Source of the DNA: Clostridium sp. SY8519
GTDB taxonomy: Bacteria > Bacillota > Clostridia > Lachnospirales > Lachnospiraceae
NCBI RefSeq assembly: GCF_000270305.1
Contig: NC_015737.1
Coordinates: 608,501 to 672,500, forward strand
Length of the DNA stretch: 64,000 bases
Reading direction: 5' to 3'
In this document: in pieces, positions 25,052 to 34,131 of the stretch
How positions within the stretch are numbered: the first letter of the stretch is position 1
Layout: every line of letters begins with the position of its first letter
Position numbers and translations under genes: made by a program
Notes under the pieces: model-generated
Told to the model about the DNA's origin: nothing
The model's database searches: none
The model's input: only the letters and a program-made list of their open reading frames with translations

Positions 25052-26812
25052 TTATCCCCTTGCGGAATAGCCGCTGTAATCGCCGTTCCCTTCAAAACTT
25101 CCGCCATCTCCATGGCCGCCATGCCCATGGGAGAATTCGCCGGATGAACTGTCGTTCGGATTGTCGAAATCCACCTGCAGGGCGTCTGCCACTGCTTCCA
25201 GGATTCCATTGCTGCTGAAGGTGGCTCCGCTGACTGTGTCTACAGACAGACTCTGCTGCTGCAGGATTTCGCTGATCATTCCTGACTGTGCCGCCTGGAA
25301 ATACTGTTCATCATCTTCATAGGATTCAATGGTAATTTCTGTAATTTTATGGCTCTTCACCGTCACACTGACCTTTGTCTCCCCGCGGAGCCCTGTTCCA
25401 GTCCCGGTATAAGTTCCGTCTTTCACCGAACTCAGATCCAGGGAATCGGAGGTACCATCGCTGTCATTTTCTGAACTGCTGTCGGTACTGTCGTCTGAAC
25501 TGCTTCCACCGTCGCTGCCGGAACTGCCGTCCGAACTGTTTCCGGTAGTGTCATCCGAACTGCCTCCGCTGTCACTGCCGGAACTGCCGCTGCCGTCCGT
25601 CCGGGCGGAATCAGAAGAATCCGTAATTCCCAGGGCGTCTGCCACCGCCTGAATAATTCCGTTGCTGCTGAAGGTGGCGCCGCTGACCGTGTCCACGCCT
25701 TTCGTTGTCTGTTCGGATAAAATCTCCTGTATCACAGTATTTTTGGCTTTATTGAAAAATTCCGCGTCATCTCCGGTGCTTTCAATCGAGATGTCCGTAA
25801 TATTTCCGTTTTTCACAGTCACTGATACCGTCGTGGTTCCGCGGTACCCTTGCGCGCTTCCGGTGTATGTGCCGTCCTTATACTGTCCCTGTTCCGAAGA
25901 CATCTCTGTCTGCCCTGCAGGTGACGTTCCCGCCACCGCATAGGTTCCGGCAAAATAGATGCCTCCCACCGCCACAGCCGCTGCCGTACCGGCGATCGCC
26001 GGTGCCGCGAAAGACGTCATATTCGAACGCGGACAGACATCCATACAGCGGAAACATGCAATGCACTCACTGTCTTTCACACGCTCCGTCTGATTCAGTG
26101 AAATCCCCATGCTGCAGTGTATGGTGCACATCCGGCAGGAACCGCAGGCTTCCGGCTGCTTCTTAAAGATGCGGAACAGCCGGATCCTGGACACCAACGC
26201 GAATACTGCGCCCAACGGGCACAGATATCTGCAGAAAAACCGGTCCACCAGGAGAGACCCTGCCAGAATCAGCGCCAGCAGAACCATGCCCACCGATGCA
26301 AGGCTCTGGATATTTCCGCCTTTCCATAGGGTTACCAGCACGCCGAATACATTCCACGGACTGACGGAAGTGTCAATCGACATACCCAGCGTCCATACGG
26401 CAATCACCAGGAATGCAAGCACCCCATACTTGACGAATTTCAGCGCCCGGTCCGCCTTTGGCGGCATCTGCAGCGGCTTTTTGCGGATTTTGGAAGAAAT
26501 CCAGCCCATAAGGTCTCCCATGGCGCCAAAACTGCAGAGATACCCGCAGAAAAATCTGCCCCAGATCACTGTGACCGGGAAGACTGCCGCCAGCACCAGC
26601 AGCTGACTGCTGAGTCCGGAAAGAGTAAAGCTTCCCTTCAGCACCGCCTGCCAGACATCCCGCAGCGCGGAAAAAGCTGTGATAAACAATCCCGGCATCA
26701 AAATCAGCGCAATCAGCTGAATCACATGCCGCAAAATCTGCGTCAGATGAATCTTCTGCCTTCCTGTCTGCCTCCGCTCCTGCGCGGCGGTCCCCTGTAC
26801 CTGTTTTTTCAT
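25052..26812 (-). CDS. NapH-like membrane 4Fe-4S protein with two FMN domains
   Basis: A 586-residue redox protein. Residues 30-205 hold about five helices with CGYLC (89-93) and CRYLCP (194-199). A ferredoxin domain follows (CGSCRMCTIHC 223-233; CIACFRCMDVCP 250-261), then a helix at about 270-295. Two FMN-binding domains (about 311-396 and 464-546) each carry the flavinylation motif DTVSGAT (374-380, 525-531), whose Thr takes FMN from ApbE. A Ser/Gly/Asp linker of about 55 residues separates them, and the tail is rich in Gly and His. It should pass electrons across the membrane to covalent flavins outside. It is co-transcribed with apbE. Confidence 0.88.
   Translation of the reverse strand: MKKQVQGTAAQERRQTGRQKIHLTQILRHVIQLIALILMPGLFITAFSALRDVWQAVLKGSFTLSGLSSQLLVLAAVFPVTVIWGRFFCGYLCSFGAMGDLMGWISSKIRKKPLQMPPKADRALKFVKYGVLAFLVIAVWTLGMSIDTSVSPWNVFGVLVTLWKGGNIQSLASVGMVLLALILAGSLLVDRFFCRYLCPLGAVFALVSRIRLFRIFKKQPEACGSCRMCTIHCSMGISLNQTERVKDSECIACFRCMDVCPRSNMTSFAAPAIAGTAAAVAVGGIYFAGTYAVAGTSPAGQTEMSSEQGQYKDGTYTGSAQGYRGTTTVSVTVKNGNITDISIESTGDDAEFFNKAKNTVIQEILSEQTTKGVDTVSGATFSSNGIIQAVADALGITDSSDSARTDGSGSSGSDSGGSSDDTTGNSSDGSSGSDGGSSSDDSTDSSSENDSDGTSDSLDLSSVKDGTYTGTGTGLRGETKVSVTVKSHKITEITIESYEDDEQYFQAAQSGMISEILQQQSLSVDTVSGATFSSNGILEAVADALQVDFDNPNDSSSGEFSHGHGGHGDGGSFEGNGDYSGYSARG
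25448..25615 (-). repeat. Low-complexity Ser/Gly/Asp linker coding repeat
   Basis: This stretch of the FMN-protein gene is an imperfect repeat of units encoding SSGSDSGGSSDD-like sequence (residues 400-455). It is a flexible spacer between the two FMN domains and is prone to length change by slippage. Confidence 0.7.
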
Positions 26813-26829
26813 ACGCTTCTCCTTATCCG

Positions 26830-27732
26830 TTACAGAACTGTAAGCTGATCTTTCAACCCATCTGTCGCGTACAGTTCCCCGTTTTCCATAAAAAATACTG
26901 CTTCCAGTCCCTGCTGTCTTACCAGCGCAGCCCCCTCCTCCAGTCCGAGTACAAAAACTCCTGTGGCAAGCGCGTCCAGCTCAGTTCCGGAACTTCCCAC
27001 CAGCGTCACACCGGTCAGTCCGCTTTCTGCCGGGCGGCCGGTCGCCACATTCAGAATATGCGGATAACGGATACCCTGCCGCGTAAAATACTTCTCATAC
27101 GCTCCCGACGTCACCACTGTGCAGTCAGTTCCCTGAAGGATTGCTGCCACGGATCCGCTGCCTCCATACGGTTTCTGAATACCGATTTTCTTCGGCTTCC
27201 CAAAAACGGAAACTGTTCCGCCCAGATTAATCACCGCATCTGTAACCCCATATTCCATCAGGATTCGCTTCGACTCATCCGCCGCAAATCCCTTGGCGAT
27301 TCCGCCCGGATCCACTGCCTGACCGGTCCGGAGAAGCTGGACTGTCCCCCTGGTTTCATCAATCATGATTTGACGGTAATCCACCAGACGGCGTCTTCTG
27401 CGAATCTCTGCCTTCCCCGGAAGATTTTCTCCGGCTGCCGCCTGCCGCCACAGATCCGTCAGAGGCTGTGCCGTGATGTCATAGGTCCCGCCGGAAAGCG
27501 CACCGTACTTCTGCCCTTCACGAAGAATCCGAATCGTATCCCCGCTCACTGCCACCGGTTTTCCACCGGCCGCCTGATTGATTCTGCTGATTTCACTGTC
27601 CGGCCGGAAAACCGACCACCTGTCATGCAGCTCCAGAATTCGTTTTTTCACCTGTTCCAGCGCTTCCGGATTTCTCTCACGAATGGTAATGGTATTCATG
27701 GTCCCCAGCGCCGGAAATGACCGGCTCATCAT
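26830..27732 (-). CDS. apbE: FAD:protein FMN transferase ApbE
   Basis: A 300-residue flavin transferase that attaches FMN to the Thr of the SGAT motifs of the next gene. It has the family motif VDPGGIAKGFAAD (about 145-157), SGAYEKYF near 209, HILNVATGRPAESGLTGVTL (about 222-241) and the Mg-binding TELDALATGVFVLG (about 248-261). The ATG at 27732 has AGGAAGG before it. Most ApbE proteins are exported and carry a signal peptide or lipobox; this one starts MMSRSFPALGTMN with none visible, although its target domains are expected outside. The gap to the FMN protein is 17 bases. Confidence 0.9.
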   Translation of the reverse strand: MMSRSFPALGTMNTITIRERNPEALEQVKKRILELHDRWSVFRPDSEISRINQAAGGKPVAVSGDTIRILREGQKYGALSGGTYDITAQPLTDLWRQAAAGENLPGKAEIRRRRRLVDYRQIMIDETRGTVQLLRTGQAVDPGGIAKGFAADESKRILMEYGVTDAVINLGGTVSVFGKPKKIGIQKPYGGSGSVAAILQGTDCTVVTSGAYEKYFTRQGIRYPHILNVATGRPAESGLTGVTLVGSSGTELDALATGVFVLGLEEGAALVRQQGLEAVFFMENGELYATDGLKDQLTVL

Positions 27733-28007
27733 AAAAATCACCTTCCTCGGCAGTTCACTGGTCTCCGATGTTTCATAGATTACTATCCATAACATACCGG
27801 TTAATTGTGTCCGTTCTTTGTCCTCTTATTTAATAAAGTTTGTTTTTTCGGGGCAGAGAGGAGACCTATGCACGAATATCGGAAAAAGTCGGAAAAACAA
27901 AAAAACCGCGAAATCATGCGGCTGCATGCGCGCACTGTTTCACAGTTTTTGTTTTCGGTGATCTGCTGTATTTTTCAGAGGGCTGCCTGATCGGATGAAA
28001 GCCCCGG

Positions 28008-28943
28008 TTACAGGGAAAGCTCATTTTTTTCTGCCAGGAGAAAATGTATTTTTTCAATAAACGTATCCAGCACCGGATTTCCTGACTGGGCATTGTAGTA
28101 GATTCCTTTTTTGTACTTGGATGCACCCGCAATCTCTATCACACGTATCTGGGGATCCGCATAAAAAAGATTGCTTTCGTTTGTAATAGCAAACCCCTGT
28201 TTTGCAATGATATTCATTGGAACAGACAGGGGATTGCTTTCAAAGATATGCCTGATTTTCATTCCTTCAAATGATATTCCCATGGCCTTACTCAGTTCTT
28301 CCAGAGGATCAAAACCAGCCGGCATTTTGATTTTCGGCAATATCAGGGGATGTTGATTGAATAATTCTCCAAGCAGTTCACGGGAGATAATATCCGGCAG
28401 ATCCGCAGATAATGAACGGTGTATGGCAATATAGGTGCTTTCTTCTGCAAGGAGAAGAAACGGAAAACAACTGCTGTCCAGATTGTCCTGGGGCATTTTC
28501 AGCACATTGATCAGAGAGCAGGTCCCTTCCAAAAGTTTTTCCACAAGCACTGCGTGTCCTTCCCTGTAGAAATGATACATCACATCCGGATTCTGCATTC
28601 GAAGCTGGTTCAGTACCAAAAGGATCTCTGTGTTCATGATCTGCTCATCCATAACTCCGATATTCAGGCTCTGATAATTTCTCTGATACAAATTGCGGAT
28701 TTCTTCTACGGAACTCTGCAGCTGCCCGTAGAAGGGAAGTATTTTTTCATAGAACAGTTTTCCTTCTGCGGTTAAAAAAACCCGGTTTTTTTCCCGGGCA
28801 AACAGCGGAAATTCCAGCTCAGTTTCCAGATTACTGATCTGTCTCGAAAGCGTCGGCTGCGTAATAAAAAAATAATTGGCCACACTGGTAAAATTCAGGT
28901 CTTCCGCAAGTTTAATAAAATACTGGATCTGCTGAGTTGTCAT
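28008..28943 (-). CDS. LysR-family transcriptional regulator
   Basis: A 311-residue LysR regulator. The N-terminal helix-turn-helix (FIKLAEDLNFTSVANYFF, then TQPTLSRQISNLE) spans about 9-40. The ATG has GAAAGGAAC before it. It lies downstream of the alcohol dehydrogenase on the same strand, separated by the terminator at 28962-29000, so it has its own promoter. Its base composition is AT-rich like the operon 29028-32893, which is its likely target. Confidence 0.88.
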   Translation of the reverse strand: MTTQQIQYFIKLAEDLNFTSVANYFFITQPTLSRQISNLETELEFPLFAREKNRVFLTAEGKLFYEKILPFYGQLQSSVEEIRNLYQRNYQSLNIGVMDEQIMNTEILLVLNQLRMQNPDVMYHFYREGHAVLVEKLLEGTCSLINVLKMPQDNLDSSCFPFLLLAEESTYIAIHRSLSADLPDIISRELLGELFNQHPLILPKIKMPAGFDPLEELSKAMGISFEGMKIRHIFESNPLSVPMNIIAKQGFAITNESNLFYADPQIRVIEIAGASKYKKGIYYNAQSGNPVLDTFIEKIHFLLAEKNELSL

Positions 28944-28961
28944 ATCTGTTCCTTTCCATAA

Positions 28962-29000
28962 GAAAAAATCTCCTGTGCTTTAGTTTATCGCACAGGAGAT
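28962..29000 (-). terminator. Terminator of the hotdog-carrier-dehydrogenase operon
   Basis: A perfect 11-base stem ATCTCCTGTGC/GCACAGGAGAT with an 11-base loop is followed by TTTTTT on the minus strand, 27 bases after the dehydrogenase stop. Confidence 0.9.
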
Positions 29001-29027
29001 CCCTTCGGAACCCTTTTTATTATTTTT

Positions 29028-30062
29028 TTACGGCTTTAACAGTACGCGCGCTACATCCAGTTTGCCAGATGCCAGTTCTTCTATTTTCTCAATGGCCTGA
29101 TCCAGATCTGCTATTTCCGTAGTATAGATATCTGTCTTCCACATTCCGGATGCCATCATTTCAAACAGCATGTGAATTTCTTCTTTTGTATAAGTAAAAC
29201 TCAGCTGAAAATCCAGTTCTCTCGGTCCCAATGCAGCAGACACCAGCTCATAAGGCCGTCCGTCACTGCCAATCACCATAATCTGGCCATTTGCCATAGT
29301 CAGATCTGCGCATAATGCCATTGTCGCAGGATTTCCAGCTGCTTCATACGTGACATGGGCGCCGCCTTCATGGACTAGAATCGACTTTGCTTCCTGTATG
29401 CCTGACTCCGTTGCATCAAAAGCATAATCTGCTCCCGCCTGCAATGCCATTTTTCTTCTTGCCGGATTGACATCAAAAGCAATCACTGTTCTGGCGCCCG
29501 TCAGTTTTGCCGCCTGAACCGCTGAAAGCCCGATGGAGCCGCAGCCTGCTACTACTGCATTTTCCCCCAGTTTCAGTCTGGATTTCCGCACAGCATGAAA
29601 ACCTACACCAATTACATCAAACAGAACTGCCTGCTCATCCTTTACCGTTTCCGGAATCAAAAACAACTCATTTTGCGGATGACGGGACAAAATATACTCC
29701 GCATATGCCCCTTGGGTATTCGGACCGATTCCCAGTGTTTCCGGAAATGCATTGGCACATGTATTCGGATGTCCTGTATTGCAGGAATAGCAGGAACCGC
29801 AGTCTCCCGGAGGGCCGACTGCTACACGGTCTCCCACGTGTACATTTTTCACATGGCTGCCTGTTTTTTCCACAACACCGACTGTCTCATGCCCCAGTAC
29901 TAATTCATAATCAAAAATCCCCGGCATTTTATAGGCGTGAACGTCTGTTCCACAGATTCCACAGTAACGCACTTTAACCAAAACCGTATCATCCGTCACT
30001 TCCGGAACGGGAATCTCCACAAATTCCAGTTCCCCCGGTCCATGATATTTTACAGCTTTCAT
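29028..30062 (-). CDS. Zinc-dependent alcohol dehydrogenase (MDR family)
   Basis: A 344-residue medium-chain dehydrogenase. The catalytic zinc site is at CGICGTDVHAY (Cys near 35) and GHETVGV (about 58). The structural zinc loop is CGSCYSCNTGHPNTC (about 93-107). The Rossmann fold begins VVAGCGSIGLSAVQAAKL near 170 and the acidic residue after strand 2 (FDVNPARR) favours NAD. It resembles threonine, sorbitol or galactitol dehydrogenases. The ATG follows AGGAGG. It is last in the operon with the GntP-type carrier and the hotdog protein, suggesting oxidation of an imported hydroxy acid or polyol. Confidence 0.87.
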   Translation of the reverse strand: MKAVKYHGPGELEFVEIPVPEVTDDTVLVKVRYCGICGTDVHAYKMPGIFDYELVLGHETVGVVEKTGSHVKNVHVGDRVAVGPPGDCGSCYSCNTGHPNTCANAFPETLGIGPNTQGAYAEYILSRHPQNELFLIPETVKDEQAVLFDVIGVGFHAVRKSRLKLGENAVVAGCGSIGLSAVQAAKLTGARTVIAFDVNPARRKMALQAGADYAFDATESGIQEAKSILVHEGGAHVTYEAAGNPATMALCADLTMANGQIMVIGSDGRPYELVSAALGPRELDFQLSFTYTKEEIHMLFEMMASGMWKTDIYTTEIADLDQAIEKIEELASGKLDVARVLLKP

Positions 30063-30076
30063 TCATTTCCTCCTCA

Positions 30077-31420
30077 CTAAGCTAATCCAGGCGCCACTGT
30101 CAAAAGTAACGCAACAATAAGCGTTCCAATAAACGTATATAATACTGTTGTTCGAAATACCAGCGGATAGCCTTCTTTGTATTTGATCCCGGTGATCATG
30201 AACAAAGTCACCACTGCAGCATTGAACGGCAGGGTATCCAGTACCGTATTGGTGCATAACAGGACACGGTATACCGCGTCCGCATCCACTCCGACATAGG
30301 GGATATAAACAGATGCCGCAACCCCCAGCGCAATAATCAATCCGGACATGGATGCAGAGATTCCCAGCATCACGATTCCAATAATTGCAAGAATCAGTAA
30401 CGGCGGTCCCGCCAGAGAAGTAAAGAAATTTTGCAGTACTTTGAAGGAAGGTGCTGCCTGCACCGCATACCCCAATGCAAAGTTCAGCAAAATAATCGCA
30501 GGAATACCGGCGAGGGTAACACCATCATTCAGACTGTTAATCACTGTACGAATACGGCTGGTTCCTTCAAATTTTGGAATATATCTTCCAAAACAAATGC
30601 ATGCTGCCACACATCCGATTGCCATGGCTGCCCATGCATATGACTTGCAGATCGTATTGGCACACAGCGGAACAATTACCAGTGGAATGATTGTTAATAG
30701 AAACGGCGGATAATTGGTTTTGTCGATTTCTACCGGCGGTTTCAAAGGTCCATATTCAAACCTCAGCCCTTTTCCTGTATCCATAATAATCTGCTTTCTG
30801 AGATAAACAAAAGACACAGTAATCAAAAAGACGCAGAATACCACACCCGGGAACCACGCGGACAAAGAGGATGTTCCCTTCAAAAAGTTTGCGCAAATTA
30901 CGTTTTGAGCACTCAGGGAACCCGGCAGCGCCCCGGATAACGTGGTACCCAAAATCAGCATAACCGGCAGATATCTTCTTGGAATATCCGCTTCCTCACA
31001 CACGCCGGTTGCAATTCCAATCATAATGAACAAAGTCGCATAGGGATCAATTCCGATAAAACCAAACAGAGCCCCGATAACCACTACAATAATGACTCCG
31101 CGAAATCTTCTTTTTACCACATCATCTTTTTTGCAGAACAAGTCCAGCAGTACCTTTGACAGTTTCTGTGATGCCCCGGAATCCAAATACAGTTTCCCCA
31201 AAATTCCGCCAAACAGATACAGCGGCAGCAGGGAAGGTATCTGTGTCGCAACTCCCGAAAAAACCGGATCTGCAAAACTCTTTAAAATTGGCATACCATT
31301 TGTCACAAATACAACTAAGCATGCAATAATTACCACATAGGCCAGATTCATGCCCTTATAGGTAAACAGCGTCACAATAATAAACGCCGCGATCAATCCC
31401 AAAACCCCTATTACTGTCAT
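30077..31420 (-). CDS. GntP-family sugar-acid/hydroxy-acid permease
   Basis: A 447-residue membrane carrier with 12-13 helices. Family-like segments are LLPLYLFGGILGKLY, GFIGIDPYATLFIMI, ILGTTLSGALPGSLSAQN and GISASMSGLIIALGVAA. GntP relatives import gluconate, other sugar acids or hydroxybutyrate by H+ symport. It lies 15 bases after the hotdog protein and 14 before the dehydrogenase, with GGAGGG before its ATG. The actual substrate is unknown. Confidence 0.82.
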   Translation of the reverse strand: MTVIGVLGLIAAFIIVTLFTYKGMNLAYVVIIACLVVFVTNGMPILKSFADPVFSGVATQIPSLLPLYLFGGILGKLYLDSGASQKLSKVLLDLFCKKDDVVKRRFRGVIIVVVIGALFGFIGIDPYATLFIMIGIATGVCEEADIPRRYLPVMLILGTTLSGALPGSLSAQNVICANFLKGTSSLSAWFPGVVFCVFLITVSFVYLRKQIIMDTGKGLRFEYGPLKPPVEIDKTNYPPFLLTIIPLVIVPLCANTICKSYAWAAMAIGCVAACICFGRYIPKFEGTSRIRTVINSLNDGVTLAGIPAIILLNFALGYAVQAAPSFKVLQNFFTSLAGPPLLILAIIGIVMLGISASMSGLIIALGVAASVYIPYVGVDADAVYRVLLCTNTVLDTLPFNAAVVTLFMITGIKYKEGYPLVFRTTVLYTFIGTLIVALLLTVAPGLA

Positions 31421-31435
31421 CTTCTCCCTCCTTTT

Positions 31436-32893
31436 TTATGCTCGATGCGGTAACTCTACCTCCGCACTTCCTTCAATCCAGATGGAACCATTGATGTCTT
31501 TGATCCACCAGATTAACTGCACCAGATATTTTCCATTTCGAACATACTTATTTGCTACTTCCGAACAGACTTCTGCCACATCTCGGGTCAGGCCATGGGA
31601 GGTAATCTCTGCGTCCTTCATGGACGGCGCTTTTACCAGCCACTCATGATAATACGGAGTTTTTGGTACCGGTTTTCCGAATTTCGCATGTGTGCCGGCC
31701 GGCATAATGGACCAGTAAATGCTGTTGATTCTTCCTGCATCACCCATCCAGTTATTTATGTGATGAATTGCGATATCCCGGCCGCAGAAATTGATAATCG
31801 CAGCACGCTCATCCCCTTCTGTTCCATGAATATCAGAAGTATCGATTTCACTTTCCACAGCATCTAATTTTTCATTCAGTTCGCTTTCCCGGCCATCATC
31901 AATTGTAAATGCGGGACGTGCACCATCCGGAATAACCGGTGTGTAATCTTCTTCATTTTCCAGACGATAGATTCCATGTCTGTCCCGTTTCATTGTCGCA
32001 AAAATTTCCGGATCCAAAATTTCCTTTTTCATGGTTCGCGTACCGCCAATTCCCTGTCCGAAAGGCGCAGGCAGCGCGCACGCAATCAGCGGTCCATCCA
32101 GTGTATGCTTCGGCTGATCTCCTATCTGCACCTCTTCCCAGTACCGAGGAATGCTTCCCCTGATTTCCTCCTGTTTCCATACTTCTTTCATATACGCATA
32201 GTCTTCCTCTGTATAGAAATGGTCTTCTTTTGACTGCCAGTCCGGATCCTCCCAGATATCAGCAAATCCGTTACTCCCAAAATTCTCTGGTCTGCATTCC
32301 GGTTTATATGTTTTCAAACTTTCCATGTAATGGAAGGAAACTTTATTTACCAGTTCTCCTTTCTGGTTATAAATGGTTCCGGCATTGTACAGCGAAACAT
32401 GTCGGTAGACACTGCCTTCCGGAGGAGTCAGATCCAGCATAGTTCGTTCATCAAACACCAGGTACAGCACATCTCCCGGATAGATATCTGCAAACCGTTC
32501 CACATGATGGCTTGCCTGGGATACAAGCACCGTGTCTCTGGATTCCTCAGGGAATGGTGACGTATAGGAATCATCATGCGCGCCAAACACAAAATATGCC
32601 GGTATACCCTCATACCCCGCTTTCTTTGCATATTCTGAATCATGAAACAGCGGATTTTCCTGTTCGTATTTGGAATGGTTATATTTTACCATTGCCTCAG
32701 TCACGCGAATCACCGGTCCGACCCCAGGTGTTCCCTCCGGTAAAGTTCCATGTACCAGCGCATCTACATCAATAGCTCCACGATCATTAATCGCATTGGC
32801 TTCCGCCCAGAACTTTTTCAATCCCTCCTTTTCTTTTTCATCGTATACTCCCGGGTATCGAATGATAAAATCCTCTGCACGATAATCTCTCAT
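31436..32893 (-). CDS. MaoC/hotdog dehydratase-like protein, two domains
   Basis: A 485-residue cytoplasmic protein. The N-terminal half looks like a MaoC-type hotdog (AGYEGIPAYFVFGAHDDSY at about 87-105, then YPGDVLYLVF near 135 and a Gly-Ser-x-Tyr strand). The second half has another hotdog-like start (IPRYWEEVQIGD near 245) and an ending INFCGRDIAIHHINNWMGD (about 361-379). A hydro-lyase or hydratase acting on a carboxylate or its thioester is likely; which one is not clear. The ATG at 32893 has AAGGATAAGG before it. It is first gene of the operon with carrier and dehydrogenase. Confidence 0.65.
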   Translation of the reverse strand: MRDYRAEDFIIRYPGVYDEKEKEGLKKFWAEANAINDRGAIDVDALVHGTLPEGTPGVGPVIRVTEAMVKYNHSKYEQENPLFHDSEYAKKAGYEGIPAYFVFGAHDDSYTSPFPEESRDTVLVSQASHHVERFADIYPGDVLYLVFDERTMLDLTPPEGSVYRHVSLYNAGTIYNQKGELVNKVSFHYMESLKTYKPECRPENFGSNGFADIWEDPDWQSKEDHFYTEEDYAYMKEVWKQEEIRGSIPRYWEEVQIGDQPKHTLDGPLIACALPAPFGQGIGGTRTMKKEILDPEIFATMKRDRHGIYRLENEEDYTPVIPDGARPAFTIDDGRESELNEKLDAVESEIDTSDIHGTEGDERAAIINFCGRDIAIHHINNWMGDAGRINSIYWSIMPAGTHAKFGKPVPKTPYYHEWLVKAPSMKDAEITSHGLTRDVAEVCSEVANKYVRNGKYLVQLIWWIKDINGSIWIEGSAEVELPHRA

Positions 32894-32940
32894 TTCCTTA
32901 TCCTTTCTCACCAACTTTACAGCAACTTTTATTTGTATTT

Positions 32941-32970
32941 ATTATAAAAAGCAGCGGATTCTCCGTCCAA
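32941..32970 (-). promoter_or_regulatory. Promoter of the hotdog-carrier-dehydrogenase operon
   Basis: On the minus strand there is TTGGAC (32965-32970), 18 bases, TATAAT (32941-32946). The stretch 32894-33342 holds this promoter, the tRNA-Gly gene with its terminator, and no protein gene. Confidence 0.6.
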
Positions 32971-33110
32971 TTGATATGATGTATCCGCAAATACTGATTT
33001 TCTATTGTTTCATTTTTTTCTCTATTTTCAGGACTGTAACTGCGTGAAAAAGTTAAATTATTCATATTATGCTGCACATTGGTTATGTGAACTTTCCTGC
33101 AGGAAGATAT

Positions 33111-33148
33111 AAAAAAAGCCGGAATCCCTGCATATTTAGGGATTCCGG
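33111..33148 (-). terminator. Terminator after tRNA-Gly
   Basis: CCGGAATCCCT/AGGGATTCCGG is a perfect 11-base stem followed by TTTTTTT on the minus strand, 14 bases beyond the tRNA end. Confidence 0.92.
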
Positions 33149-33161
33149 TCTATAAGCAAGA

Positions 33162-33232
33162 AGCAGGCAACGGGAATCGAACCCGCCTCCCCAGCTTGGG
33201 AAGCTGGTGTTCTACCAATGAACTATGCCTGC
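33162..33232 (-). tRNA. tRNA-Gly (CCC anticodon)
   Basis: A full cloverleaf is visible on the minus strand: acceptor GCAGGCA/TGCCTGC, D-arm GTTC...GAAC, anticodon stem CCAGC/GCTGG with loop TTCCCAA, and T-arm with TTCGATT. The anticodon CCC reads GGG. CCA is not encoded. It stands alone with its own terminator. Confidence 0.95.
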
Positions 33233-33342
33233 TTACAGCGAAAACCGCCGTTGAAAAGTATTATATCACGTAACATTTTTTCTGTAAATACGTTTTCCGC
33301 TGTATCACTTCTCCATTTTAGACAGACATTTCCAACTGCACA

Positions 33343-34131
33343 TCAGTAATACAGCGGAGAAAAAGTCTTGGTGAAATCCGCGTCCGGGGATTCCAGAAGA
33401 AAGGTATGAATGAAATCATCCCCCGGTTTCAGGAACGGGAACTGATCAGAAGTCGCCCAGTCCGGACGGGTAAATGTCGGCGGATTTTTGATCAGCGCAT
33501 TGGTCCAGTCATCATTGCACTCAAACCAGAGTTCGGACAGCCGATCCCAGTGGCGCATCAGATTGGCCAGTTTTTCGCTGCCTTCCGCTTTGTTGTCATC
33601 CGTTGTAATCGGAAGAGCGCTTCCCTCGAATTCGATTGCTTTGTGGCTGAAGAAGCGGATCAGTCCCGGCATCTGCATAATCTCTTTTGCCTGTGTCTCC
33701 AGGAAGAACCGGTCGCAGGCCTCCTTGTCCGCCCCTTCCGGATAACGGTAAGCGATCACCCAGCGAAGAATCGGATGCTGTTCATAGGACCATTCCGCGC
33801 CGAGAAAGTCTTCCGTCGGTTCCGCCGGGATATGTATGATATCTGCTTTGATGACATTTGGCACCGGCTCCGGGTTCATGCCGATCAGTCCCTTTCCGCC
33901 GCGCCGCTGACTGATATCATAAGCCCAGTTTTCATGAATCCTGTAGGTATACAGTCCTTCATTTTTTGCGCCTTCCGGTGCCGGAACCGGACGGTACATA
34001 AGATACCGGTTGGTCCAGGGGTACTGGGTCAGCACATCCGGCACATGGGATCTGCGAAACCAGCGCTCCATGGCGGGTCTGGCGTTCTCATCCAGTAAAT
34101 TGTGAAAAATAACCATTTTTTCCATTGTCAT
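33343..34131 (-). CDS. Unknown 262-residue protein
   Basis: A soluble protein I do not recognise with confidence. It begins MTMEKMVIFHNLL and has ERWFRRSHVPDVLTQYPW near 20, then WAYDISQRRGGKGLIG. The first 110 residues loosely resemble EthD or ferredoxin-like alpha/beta-barrel proteins, and a second such unit may start near 125 (LRWVIAYRYPEGADKEACDRFF). There is no signal peptide or metal motif. An in-frame ATG three codons upstream lies too close to AAGGAG, so I prefer 34131. It stands alone between tRNA-Gly and a LysR gene. A role in aromatic or quinone turnover would fit EthD-like folds but is a guess. Confidence 0.6.
   Translation of the reverse strand: MTMEKMVIFHNLLDENARPAMERWFRRSHVPDVLTQYPWTNRYLMYRPVPAPEGAKNEGLYTYRIHENWAYDISQRRGGKGLIGMNPEPVPNVIKADIIHIPAEPTEDFLGAEWSYEQHPILRWVIAYRYPEGADKEACDRFFLETQAKEIMQMPGLIRFFSHKAIEFEGSALPITTDDNKAEGSEKLANLMRHWDRLSELWFECNDDWTNALIKNPPTFTRPDWATSDQFPFLKPGDDFIHTFLLESPDADFTKTFSPLYY

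Noticed and set aside
25440..25612. Short repeated units that could suggest a CRISPR array
   Set aside because: The units are irregular, without spacers, and encode the Ser/Gly/Asp linker of the FMN protein.
33162..33232. tRNA-Gly as an integration site of a mobile island
   Set aside because: No integrase gene and no second copy of the tRNA 3' end were found within the window; only base composition hints at transfer.
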